Assembly (NCBI RefSeq): GCF_963576675.1
Contig: NC_088919.1
Span: forward strand, 44,972,501-45,036,500
Source: Euphorbia lathyris
Taxonomy: Eukaryota > Streptophyta > Magnoliopsida > Malpighiales > Euphorbiaceae
Direction: 5' to 3'
Length of the DNA: 64,000 nucleotides
The notes below the pieces were generated by a model, which saw only the letters and a list, made by a program, of their open reading frames with translations, did not search any database and had not been told where the DNA came from. Positions 1-9,616 of the stretch are shown here, in pieces. Position numbers and translations under genes: made by a program. The first letter of the stretch is position 1. Each line of letters begins with the position of its first letter.

Positions 1-90
1 CCATTCTGCAACACTATTTCACTATCAAATCACCATCTCCTAAATCGTTTGTTCAGAACCATTTCTCCGATCAACTAACCTACACCAACA

Positions 91-2689
91 ATGGCTAGGT
101 AAGATTCTTCATTCCTTTTTTCATCTTTTAGCGCCTATTTTTGTTTTCATCTCTGATTTTTCTTCTTGCTTTTATGAAAATTTTAAGTTTGGATAAGAGC
201 GTACAAGAGAATTTGCCCCCGCCTTTGGATGCCACCGCCGATCAGCCTCCTCTCTTCGACGGAACCATTAAGTCAGTGTTTCTTTGCTTAATTGAACCTT
301 TTTTGGCTTTTTGATCTATTTAGAAATAAGAATTCAGATTCGATTGCGTCTAGTGTATGCTTATACTTTTGTTTTTTGCCCCTATTTGAAGGCTGTATAC
401 ATGCTATACATGTCCATTTGCACAGAGAGTGTGGATCACCAGGAACTACAAGGTCGGCTTCTTCACTTTTCTATTTTCTTTTTTAACATTTTTTTTCTTA
501 TGATTTATGATTTGACGATTGTAGGGATTACAAGACAAAATCAAGCTAGTTCCTCTCAACCTTCAAAATAGACCGTCTTGGTATGGGGAGAAAGTTTACT
601 CTGTCAATAAGGTCTGCTTTTATTTATTATTTGGATTTTCATTTGAGGGCGAGCCTTGGCGCAATGGTAAACGTTGTTGTGGTCACGGGTTCGAGTCTTA
701 CGAGCGGCCTCTTGCCAAATAAATTGGCAGGGAAGGCTTGCCCCAGTACACCCTTGTGGTGGGACCTCTCCCCGGACCCTCGCTCAGCGGGGACGCGTAG
801 TGCGACCGGGCCGTTTTTTTTTTTTTTTAGTAGCGATGAATTATGCTTTAGTACTCTCTAAGGCTCTTGAAATGGACTAATTGAATAAGCCATTGGAGAG
901 GTTTAAAACTCTGTCTACTTGATAATGCATGTTCCTTCTCTATAGGTGCCTGCTTTGGAACATAATGGCAAAATCATGGGGGAGAGTCTTGATTTGATCA
1001 AATATGTAGATAGTAACTTCGAAGGCCCCTCTCTTTTACCCGATGTAAGACTTTCAGAACTCCGTGTAAAAGCTACTTGAGATCTGCATAGGAAGTTTGA
1101 TTAAACATATATGTGATGTTACTTACTTCAGGATCCTGCTAAGAAAGGGTTTGCTGAAGAGTTGTTTGCCTACATTGATAAATTTGTTGGAACTTTGTAT
1201 GGTTCACTTAAGGGAGCAGATGCAACAAAAGAAGCTGGTCGGTTCTGGGATTTTGTTGTTGTTGTATGGATAGTTTTCTCCTTTCTGCATATGCACTATT
1301 GCTTATTTGTATTGATTACTTGCCTTCAGGTCCTGCTTTTGATTACTTGGAAAATGCTCTTAAGAAATTTGATGATGGGCCATTCTTGCTTGGTGGCCAG
1401 TTCAGTTTGGTAAGTAGCCTTTCTTAATTTTGTTTTTGATTCTTCTTCTGGTCTTAACACATAAAAGATGGATTCTTTGTTTTGCGATTGAGAAATGCAT
1501 ACTATAGTTGCTCATTTTTTTTTTTACCCTGTGGTAATATGACTATTCTTTTTAGGCGGATATAGCATATATACCATTTGTTGAAAGATTGCAAATATAC
1601 TTCTCAGAGATTTACAACTACGACATCACATCTGGCAGGCCTAAACTTGCAGCATGGATTGAGGTATGCGCTGTTTCTAAATATCCACAACTCGGCTTTT
1701 ACCCTCTTGGATTGGAAAAAGAAAAAGTAAAAAAAGAGAAGAAATATATGTAATGGTTGGTCGACCGTTACCTAATGGCAGATCGACTATTGCATTTCTT
1801 TTGGTAAAAAAAAGAGACAGAAATCAAAAGAAAAGAGAGGTTTGAACACGTACAAACGTATTGGCCGATTGGCCTTTACGCTCTGGTTTGGAAAAAGTTA
1901 GAAAATACAAGGAGAATGACTTGGCTTTTGTTACGGGAATAATGGCCAAGAGGCCTTCACATAACCAAGTAATGGCTGAACGCTTGTTAGTGCTAGGGAG
2001 GCTAGAAAAAGTCTTTTTTTTTTCCAGGAGTTTCTTCGTAGATCGAGATGCAGACTTCGCCGAAGCTCTATTCTACAGGGTTTATAAGCTTTCATTATAG
2101 AAGTTCGGAAAAATCTGTACTCTCACTCACAACCCTTTTGTACACTCCAGTTTTTACTTGTACCTCAGTTTTAGTATTCTGCACCTTCATGTTGGTTGAG
2201 TTTTATATACGAAGTTTTCTTGTTTCGTTAAACCTTATGAGCAGTCATTCGCTGTTACATAGCTGAACGTTGGAGCTATAAGTTTACATGAGTACTCATT
2301 ACTGATTATCTAATGAACAAGGATTTTGAAAAGAGTATGTCATTGTCGCGGTTGGATGCGTTTTCAGTTGTTGGTTTCTGACTTCAGCATTGATGAAATG
2401 CATGCAGGAGATCAACAAGATTGGGGCTTACAAGCAGACCAAAACAGATCCAAAAGAGCTTGTTGCATACTACAAGAAGCGGTTTCAGGTAAGCCATAAG
2501 ACAAGATCCCTAAATGAACATCATAACATGAAATAGTTGGTCTGGAGAACCAGTGAGGCAGCCAGTATAAAATACTCCCCTGAATTAGGGGTCAACTGAC
2601 TCTCTGTGACTCCCCCTATTCCACCGCAGACTCCGTCTCGGCTAAAAACTAATATCATTATTATGTGAATCGTGCAGGCTGAGCAATGA
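91..2689 (+). CDS. GSTL: Lambda-class glutathione S-transferase, complete, 10 exons
   Basis: Exons by eye: 91-98, 188-271, 392-452, 525-611, 946-1044, 1132-1237, 1330-1409, 1556-1663, 2408-2488, 2678-2689. They join to 726 nt, or 241 residues, the usual size for plant GST lambda proteins. The N-terminal thioredoxin fold carries the motif CPFAQRVW, with the lambda-class catalytic cysteine at about residue 38 in place of the usual GST serine. NKVPALEHNGK and ESLDLIKYVDSN follow, the glutathione-binding region. The all-alpha C-terminal domain contains ENALKKFDDGPFLLGG and DIAYIPFVERLQ, and the protein ends FQAEQ. No transit peptide is visible, so it is probably cytosolic. Lambda enzymes are known to act as thiol transferases or deglutathionylating reductases on quercetin-type conjugates rather than as conjugating enzymes; the substrate here is inferred. 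The first exon codes only two full codons plus two bases, and the last only AEQ-stop. I cannot tell which lambda paralogue this is. Confidence 0.93.
647..828 (+). mobile_element. tRNA-derived SINE in intron 4 of the GST gene
   Basis: About 182 bp beginning GGGCGAGCCTTGG. There is a pol III A-box-like TGGCGCAATGG at 657-667 and a B-box GGTTCGAGTC at 688-697. A GC-rich non-tRNA body follows (CTCGCTCAGCGGGGACGCG), and the copy ends in a run of about 15 T at 814-828. A tRNA-like head, GC-rich body and T-tail in an AT-rich intron is the structure of plant Au-type SINEs. It lies in the sense direction of the host gene, with no obvious effect on splice sites. I could not find a convincing target duplication. 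Confidence 0.8.
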
Positions 2690-2752
2690 TCTTGTGAGCC
2701 GTTTCAGATGAATGTGGAACTTGTGTTGGGTGTACTAGAGAATGGCCTGCTT

Positions 2753-2758
2753 AATAAA
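2753..2758 (+). terminator. Polyadenylation signal of the GST gene
   Basis: AATAAA lies 64 bp past the stop codon, with a second AATAAA-type motif about 20 bp further on. Position and sequence fit a plant 3' UTR. The remaining spacer to 3019 is AT-rich with no gene visible. Confidence 0.5.
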
Positions 2759-3027
2759 ATGTCATCTTTGGTGAATAAATTGCTACTTGGTAGTTAATGG
2801 ATGATTACTTGTATGTGTCCAGAATGTATAATTAAAAAAATAAAACTCTTCAGCATTATATTCTATTTGATGTTGTTTCAACTTTCAATTACCTTCTTAG
2901 ATCAGTGTGCTTAGTTTTTGTAAACATTTGATCATAGACTTATAATTAGAGTTAGAATTAAGAATATAAAAAACTATATTTTTGGGAGAACTATATGTGA
3001 CTTTGATTCTGATTCTCAACTTGAAAC

Positions 3028-3845
3028 TAGACCTCGGTATGGTCCGGATTGGGCCGGGCCTGTCGGGCTTTTAATAAAACCTGACAAGCCCAAGCCCACA
3101 CTAATTAGAGTCGGGCTCGGGCTCGGACGGGCTCGGACCTAAAAAAGGAATCCCAAGCCCGTCCGTCCAAGCTCATATCTATATTAAAAAAATTTCAATT
3201 AAAATGAAATACTAACTTTTTTTTTAATAAAAAAGAATAAACATAATAGTTAAATTCGAAATAAAATTACAGCATTTAGGGTTAGGAGGAGATGAATTGA
3301 GGAGTATATATATGAGGGTAAATAAATATTATATATAATTTATAAATATATATATAGAGAGAGAACGGGCCGGGCCAGACGGATATTTATATAGTCCAAG
3401 CCCGCCTATTTTCTAGGCGGGTTTATTCGGGCTTGGGCCGGGCCGGACCTGACACCAATTTTAGAGAAATTTACACAAAAATTCATATTTGAAAAATTAT
3501 TTACAATTATGTCAAGTAATGATTTTGAATTATGTCAAACTAGTAAAATCAGCATTTTCAATATATTTTAAGGATTAGAATTTATAAATTAGGTATCTAG
3601 GAGGGTTTAGGATTTATGAATTGGGTCCAGAATTTTTAAATTAGGACGTAAAAACATACTTTGTTTGTAATATATAAAAAATAATGACATATTAAGAATT
3701 AAATTTGATAATATGATTTAGTTGTAATTTTGTAGTTAATTATGATATTCATGTAATTGACCCCCAATTTTATGTGTTCAGGCTCGGCTAAATGGGCCTG
3801 GGCTCGAGCCGGGCGGGCGGGTTCATCGGCTCATGCAGAGGTCTA
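3028..3845. mobile_element. Non-autonomous hAT element with GC-rich ends
   Basis: The ends are imperfect inverted repeats: TAGACCTCGGTATGG on the left, and TAGACCTCTGCATGAGCC reading inward from the right. The flanks CTTGAAAC (3020-3027) and CTAGAAAC (3846-3853) match at 7 of 8 bases, an 8-bp duplication typical of hAT. The subterminal 100 bp on each side is rich in GGGC/GGCCGGGCC/GGGCTCGG words, while the centre (3190-3770) is very AT-rich with no reading frame. Confidence 0.75.
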
Positions 3846-3865
3846 CTAGAAACTACGTGAAACTT

Positions 3866-3931
3866 GATAATAAGTTATTATCATGTTGGATTAAGTTAGA
3901 TAATAAGTTATTATCATGTTAGATTAAGTTA
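3866..3931. repeat. Two-copy 33-bp tandem repeat
   Basis: GATAATAAGTTATTATCATG opens each of two adjacent 33-bp units that differ at one position. Each unit contains the palindrome GATAATAAGTTATTATC. The repeat lies directly beside the hAT element. No coding role is visible. Confidence 0.7.
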
Positions 3932-3979
3932 GATAGATTCGAGAAAATGTTTGTTTTGATTTATTAGCGTATTAAATTA

Positions 3980-4216
3980 CTCCATCCATTTCATTATATA
4001 AGTCATTCTAGTAAATTAGTTTTTTACAAAGACTTTTAGTTTAGTTTTTTGGTCTAAATATTACATTTTTTTTATATTGGTACATGTGTTTTTTTTTAAT
4101 ATTCCAATACTTATTCCCCAATAGTGACAACAGAGAGAATATTTTTTAGTTCAACAATATATTTCTTAATTTGCGTGAAATACCCTAAAATGATTTATAC
4201 AAGAGAATGGAGGGAA
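3980..4216. mobile_element. Stowaway-type MITE
   Basis: The ends are inverted: CTCCATCCATTTCATTATA on the left, and TTCCCTCCATTCTCTTGTA reading inward from the right. TA lies on both sides (3978-3979 and 4217-4218). The CTCCNTCC-type terminus and TA duplication are the hallmarks of Stowaway (Tc1/mariner-derived) MITEs. It is 237 bp, AT-rich and non-coding. Confidence 0.85.
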
Positions 4217-4639
4217 TAGTAAGTATACTTATGTAAGATGTCAACATTAACATTTTGAATATCTTGGACTATATTTGAAGTTATATATTACACTTCTCTA
4301 TTGTCCGAACATAAATTTTATGACGGTGAAATATAGAAACACTTAGATGTGATTAAGTGGAAATCTTTTTTTCTTATTATGTTCTTTCCATCATGGTCTA
4401 ATTTGTTTAAATGGCCAGGTTCTTTTACAGTTCGAATTATTTCATGACCTTCAGAATTTCCTTTCAAGATAAGTAAAATCAAATGATACTTCCAGAACAA
4501 GTTAAGGGTCCTAAGAATAGAATTCGAGAAACCATATTTTTACGATGTGAGTCTTACGCCAGGAAAAAGTTGAGATCCATTATGTATAATGTTTTCCATC
4601 ATATATTCATCTTATGCTTTAGAAACTAATTTCATCATT

Positions 4640-5186
4640 TATGTAAGGTTGCTCAAATTTATTGGGCAAGGTCTCGTTTTGCTAAAAAAAATAACCTCAT
4701 CCTTACTCCTTTTATCATCATTATGACAAAATAAGGGTAAACACTCGTGTGAGTAAACTAATTTTCTATCTGGCATGTATAATAGAATAATAACAAATAT
4801 CAATAAATGGTATCTGCACCCGTGTATTGTAAACATTCAATCTTAATTGAATAATCATGTTTTCAAAATAAATGAAATAGAAGTATGTTTAGATCCAAAG
4901 CAAATAATGAGATCTAACATGTTTAGCACTAACATATTTCTCGACAGGTTTGGTAAGTGGATCTCATACCTTGTCATAAATAAATACATACTTCATATAT
5001 TGACTTCTTTATGTGCAATTAAATTTCTAACAAAACTTAATTGATATGTGATTTATATTGCTATGGATCCTTTGATCATTAGCAAAAGCTTATCGTAGAT
5101 TGACTATATCATTGTTAGTCACTACAAAAGTATGTGAGGCATGAATACTTAAACGGTTTACAAACTAATTTGACCATACTACCTAA
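4640..5186 (-). mobile_element. Decayed Ty1/copia fragment: end of pol (RNase H tail)
   Basis: Read on the minus strand, 4946-4963 encodes DPLTKP, the conserved motif at the end of copia RNase H, followed in frame by VEKYVSAKHVRSHY before a stop. The surrounding frame is broken. The same remnant continues beyond the inserted LTR element at 9617-10218, and beyond the Mutator-like element at 11771. The order (integrase, RT, RNase H end) is correct for copia on the minus strand. The stretch 4217-4640 is AT-rich, may belong to the same element, and shows no gene. Confidence 0.6.
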
Positions 5187-5433
5187 TGAGGAAATGGATC
5201 TTCGGAGTTCATCGGGTACAAAAGGCGAGGTTGCTTCCATTCCGCTCATCGAACCTGCATCGGGGGAGGCCCCCGGTGTACACTCTGATGCTTAAGTTAG
5301 TAGGAGTATATAAGTAGAGAGATAAAGTTGTGTGTAGAGAGAGATAGAGCCATACCTTCCCTTTGTAGGGGTATTTATAGTGAATGTGGTGGGCTTATGG
5401 GCTTAGAAGGCCTTCGATCCATATTCCTCATCA
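5187..5433 (-). repeat. 3' LTR of the satellite-bearing element
   Basis: Direct repeat of 9372-9616 with about ten small differences. On the minus strand it runs TG...CA with a 7-bp terminal inverted repeat (TGAGGAA/TTCCTCA). It contains a TATAAATA box (minus, 5372-5379) and a GC-rich hairpin region at 5257-5291. Confidence 0.88.
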
Positions 5434-5456
5434 AGTAGTCCCCCCTTTCAAGAGTC
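5434..5456 (-). other. Polypurine tract of the satellite-bearing element
   Basis: On the minus strand AAAGGGGGGACTACT immediately precedes the 3' LTR, as expected for the plus-strand primer of a retrotransposon. It fixes the orientation as right to left. Confidence 0.7.
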
Positions 5457-5494
5457 TTTCGAGTATTTATGCGAGGTTCGAAACATTCTAGGGG

Positions 5495-7236
5495 CGGTAA
5501 TGAACATAATTCCGTTGCTTGGGATGGCTTATGAATAATAATGGTGCCGATTAAGACGGCTTTACGAATAGTAATGGATGAATATATATATGTTAAGGGA
5601 CGGTATTCGAAGAGTAGATAAATATTTACACATCGAGGGACGGTCTTCAAGAAAGAAATGAATGACTATATACACGTCGAATGACGGTCTTCGAGAAATA
5701 AATGACAATATACGCGTCGAATGACGGTCTTCGAGACATAAATGGTATATACACGTCCAGAGAAGGTTTTCGATGAATAGATAAATATAATTACGTCAAT
5801 TGAGACGGTTTATGAATATAGTTGCGTCAATTGAGACGGCTTATAAATATACTTGCATCAAATGAGACGGTTTATGAATATAATTGCGTCAATGAAGACG
5901 GCTTATGAATATAGTTGCGTCAATTGAGACGGCTTATGAATATAATTGCGTCAATAGAGACAGCTTATGAATATAGTTGTGTCAATTGAGACGGCTTATG
6001 AATATAATTGCGTCAATTAAGACGGCTTATGAATAATAATTACGTCGCTTGGGACGGCTTATGAATAATAATTGCGTCGCTTAGGACGGCTTATGGATAA
6101 TGGTTGCGTCCCTTGGGACGATTTGTGAATAATTGTGGCGTCGCTTGGGACGGTTTTCGAGGAGTAGATGAATATATACACGTCCGGAGACGGCCTTTGA
6201 GAATAAATGAAATAAATACACGTCCAGAGACGGTCTTCGAGAATAAATGAATATATACACGTCCGGAGACGGCCTTCAAGAATAAATGAAATAAATACAT
6301 GTCCGGAGACGGTCTTCGAAAATAAATGAATATATACACGTCCGGAGACGGCCTTCGAGAATAAATGAAATAAATACACGTCCAGAGATGGTCTTCGAGA
6401 ATAAATGAATATGTACACGTCCGGAGACGGCCTTCGAGAATAAATGAAATAATTACACGTCCGGAGACGGTCTTTGAGAATAAGTGAATATATACACATT
6501 CGGAGACGGCCTTCGAGAATAAATGAAATAAATACACGTCTAGAGATGGTCTTCGAGAATAATAAATGAAATAATTACACGTCCATAGACGGTCTTCGAG
6601 AATAAGTGAATATATACACCTTCGGAGACGGCCTTCGAGAATAGATGAAATAAATACACGTCCAGAGACGGTCTTCGAGAATAATAAATGAAATAATTAC
6701 ACGTCCGGAGACGGTCTTCGAGAATAAGTGAATATATACACGTCCGGAGACGGTCTTCGAGAATAAGTGAATATATACACGTCCGGAGACGGCCTTCGAG
6801 AATAAATGAAATAAATACACGTTCGGAGATGGTTTTCGAGAATAAGTGAATATATACACGTCCGGAGACGACCTTCGAGAATAAATGAAATAAATACATG
6901 CCCGGAGACGGTCTTCGAGAATAAATGAATATATACATGTCCGGAGATGACCTTCGAGAATAAATGAAATAAATACACGTCCGGAGACGGTCTTCGAGAA
7001 TAAGTGAATATATACACATCCGGAGACGGCCTTCGAGAATAAATGAAATAAATACACGTCCGGAGACGGTCTTCGAGAATAAATGAATATATACACGTTC
7101 GGAGATGGCCTTCGAGAATAAATGAAATAAATACATGTCCGGAGACGGCCTTCGAGAATAAATGAATATATACACGTCTAGAGACGGCCTTCGAGAATAA
7201 ATGAAATAAATACACGTCCGGAGATGGTCTTTGAGA

Positions 7237-7297
<61 letters not shown>

Positions 7298-7720
7298 TAG
7301 AGACGGTCTTCAACAAATAAATGAATATACACGTCTAGAGACGACCTTCGAGAAATAGATGAATATACGCGTCCAGAGACGGCCCTCGACAAATAAGATA
7401 AATATACGCGCACGGAGACGGCCTTCGATAAATAGATAAAGATATACACGTCCCGAGACGGTCTTCGAGAGATAGATAAATATACACGTCCGGAGACGGT
7501 CTTCGAAAAATAGATAAATATACGCGTCTAGAGACGGCCCTCGAAAAATAAGATAAATATACGTGTCCGGAGACGGCCTTCGACAAATAGATAAAGATAT
7601 ACACGTCCCGAGATGGCCTTCGAGAGATAGATAAATATACACGTCCGGAGACGGTCTTCGACAAATAGATAAATATACGCGTCCAGATACGGCCTTCGAC
7701 AAATAAGTGAAATAAATTGC
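5495..7720. repeat. Three-block satellite array with a common CGTC...GACG core
   Basis: Block A (about 5495-6150) has units of about 31 bp, such as CGTCAATTGAGACGGCTTAT plus an AT-rich tail. Block B (about 6150-7235) alternates 40-bp and 39-bp units holding ACGTCCGGAGACGG and a CTTCGAGAATAAATGA tail. Block C (about 7297-7720) has units of about 38 bp with ATAGATAAATATAC tails. A TA microsatellite separates B and C. Every block keeps CGTC-N(4 or 6)-GACG. Long open frames across the array on the minus strand are periodic translations of the repeat, in several frames at once, and I do not regard them as genes. Confidence 0.92.
7239..7295. repeat. (TA)n microsatellite inside the satellite array
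   Basis: About 57 bp of uninterrupted alternating A and T, exactly between the 39/40-bp and 38-bp blocks. It probably expanded from the TATATA within a satellite unit. Confidence 0.95.
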
Positions 7721-8179
7721 TCGTGTACGATGGAGGGATACTATGTGCTTATTCCAAATGAGGAATAAAGAATAATTGCTTCAATATGTCCAGAAGTATT
7801 ATGCTCTTGTTGAAAAATATTAGTGCTTGGAAAAATGTTGTTTAAAGTGCTTGCTTCCAGATATAAGGTAATAATGTAATTATGTATGAAATGGAAGTGT
7901 CATTGTGTAAGGATGAATGCAGGATACATCATAGAAAATATTATATCCATGATAAGTTAATGATCTCTTTAATTTGTGCAGTTTGTCATTTCGTAAGACA
8001 TGTGTCCTCAAAGTGCCAATCAATAAGCCATGCATCATCAGGGAAATTGGCACATGGCATTCATAGTAAAAAGAGAGTTAAATAGGATACCTCTCTAATT
8101 GGCTTCTATGAACTTTAATCCCTCCTCTGCATGCTTCATCTTTTCTCTGCATTGAGATTTTTCTCTACTCTTTATTTTA

Positions 8180-8875
8180 TGGGTTGACTGGACCGACCTC
8201 TACAGATTTAGAAGGAGCAGCTCGATGCGGACACACTCGGGCGGTGCAGATTGATACCAATTTTCAATATGCCTACTAGTCGGATGGGCTTGAATCAAGT
8301 AGCCATGCTCATGATAATCGGACAGCTTGAATCGAGGCAACAAAATTCATGATGAAAAACAGATCCGCAAATGTGTTCGGATAGCACAAACAGTAGATGC
8401 GAAGAGGTCCGAGTTGGCTCTAGGTATCGAGCGATTGTGAATCGACATTAGAAGGACCTCAGATTACAGGTGTTACTCGGATGCGAGGGTGATCTCAAGT
8501 TTCGAATAGCTTCTAACTTCGAGAGTAATTCGAACAAAAAGGGGTCGATTTGGATAGAGCTTCGAATGAGCTTCCGATTTCGAAACAAGTACTTTGACGG
8601 GGCTTCCGATTTCCCGAGGAGGACTTCGACGGAGCTTCCTATTTTAGCGGAGAGGTTCCGCCTTCGAACTTTGATTGGATTCGAGGACCTACAAGTGAGC
8701 TTGTTAATTATCTTCTATGTATTTTCACACTCTTGTTTACTGCTTTGTTTGTTCCTCCTATTTGTTCGACCTCCCCCTGCCTTTAATGTGTAGATTTGTG
8801 TGAACCGACATCTATAGATTTGGAAGGAGCTGTCCAACATGGTCACACCCGGACGGTGTAGATAGACACCAATTG
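8180..8875. repeat. Internal direct duplication in the satellite-bearing element
   Basis: About 72 bp at 8185-8258 recurs at 8801-8872. The shared frame is GACC/GACA, then TCTAYAGATTTRGAAGGAGC, then a CACAC-CGGACGGTG-like stretch, ending GACACCAAT/GATACCAAT. The region between them, like the rest of 7720-9350, has no recognisable coding domain. Confidence 0.65.
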
Positions 8876-9348
8876 GGCAATCCTGAGGAGGTCCAAATCG
8901 GCTAGCATATCCAAAGGGTGTGAATGGTAGATCCGGGGAGGTTCGGATTGGCTTCAGAAGTTCGGAAATTGCCGAACAACATCGAAAAGCCCAGAGATCA
9001 TGGATCCACTTCAAAATGCTCGGAGAAGCACACATCGTCTTTGAAAGGTGTGTGGACCCGTTTTGAATAGTTAGAAATGCCGAAGGTCTGATCTCCACCT
9101 TTATGAATTGCAATATCTCTATCAAGGACCACTTTCCTGACCCTTTTTTAATGAAAATATGATCCAGGCCCACTAGAGCTATAATTCATGCTTAATGAGG
9201 CTTAGATTTGACGAAAGCTTTGCAACTCTCCAAAAATCTGAGTTTTATGCTCCTGGACTTTTGAAACTCGTTGGGTATTGATCAAAACCAAAGATTCCCT
9301 TCCATCAATGGTTAAAGGGAGAGACAGATTTGATGAATCGTGTGCTAC

Positions 9349-9367
9349 TCCACGCTCACCGCACCAA
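9349..9367 (-). other. Primer-binding site of the satellite-bearing element
   Basis: On the minus strand this reads TTGGTGCGGTGAGCGTGGA, four bases inside the 5' LTR. The equivalent site of the Tat element at 29700-29718 is TTGGTGCAGTGATCGTGGA. TGG at the start pairs with the CCA end of a tRNA; which tRNA is not determined. Confidence 0.75.
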
Positions 9368-9371
9368 ATAA

Positions 9372-9616
9372 TGAGGAAGTGGATCTTCGGAGTTCATCGG
9401 GTACAAAAGGCGAGGTTGCTTCCATTCCGCTCGTCGGACTTGCATCGGGGGAGGCCCCCGGTGTACACTCCGATGCTTAAGTTAGTAGGAGTATATAAGT
9501 AGAGAGATAAAGTAGTGTGTAGAGAGAGAGAGCTATACCTTCCATTTGTAGGGGTATTTATAGTGAATGTGGTGGGCTTATGGGTTTAGAAAGCCTTCGA
9601 TCCATATTCCTCATCA
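9372..9616 (-). repeat. 5' LTR of the satellite-bearing element
   Basis: Partner of 5187-5433. The TATA box TATAAATA is on the minus strand at 9555-9562, followed downstream by a CT-rich leader and the hairpin-forming GCATCGG...CCGATGC segment at 9442-9476. In orientation this is the promoter LTR. Confidence 0.88.

Larger units (their letters stand above)
5187..9616 (-). mobile_element. Non-autonomous Tat-like LTR retrotransposon carrying a satellite array
   Basis: Two direct repeats of about 245 bp (5187-5433 and 9372-9616) bound 3.9 kb with no gag or pol frame. On the minus strand each LTR begins TGATGAGGAA and ends TTCCTCA, and has a TATA box. A primer-binding site lies four bases inside the 5' LTR, and the purine tract AAAGGGGGGA lies just before the 3' LTR, so the element reads right to left. 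The flanks share CTACCTA (5179-5185 and 9617-9623), marking the target site. The primer-binding site matches that of the Tat element at 29182-39232 at 17 of 19 bases. Internal parts are a satellite array next to the 3' LTR and a roughly 72-bp direct duplication. With no proteins of its own it would have needed enzymes supplied in trans, which is inference. Confidence 0.85.

Noticed and set aside
1861..2266. Two open frames in GST intron 8
   Set aside because: They lie between well-supported exons 8 and 9, are AT-rich, and match no domain.
6059..7316. Open frames of up to 258 codons on the minus strand
   Set aside because: They are direct translations of the 39/40-bp tandem repeat, open in several phases at once, with no start context or protein family.
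5495..7720. A CRISPR-like array (regular repeats)
   Set aside because: Units are contiguous without unique spacers, periods drift between blocks, and the context is a plant LTR element.
8470..9173. Possible gag frame in the satellite-bearing element (107 and 152 codons on opposite strands)
   Set aside because: No Gag motif or zinc knuckle, and the two frames overlap on opposite strands and include the internal duplication.
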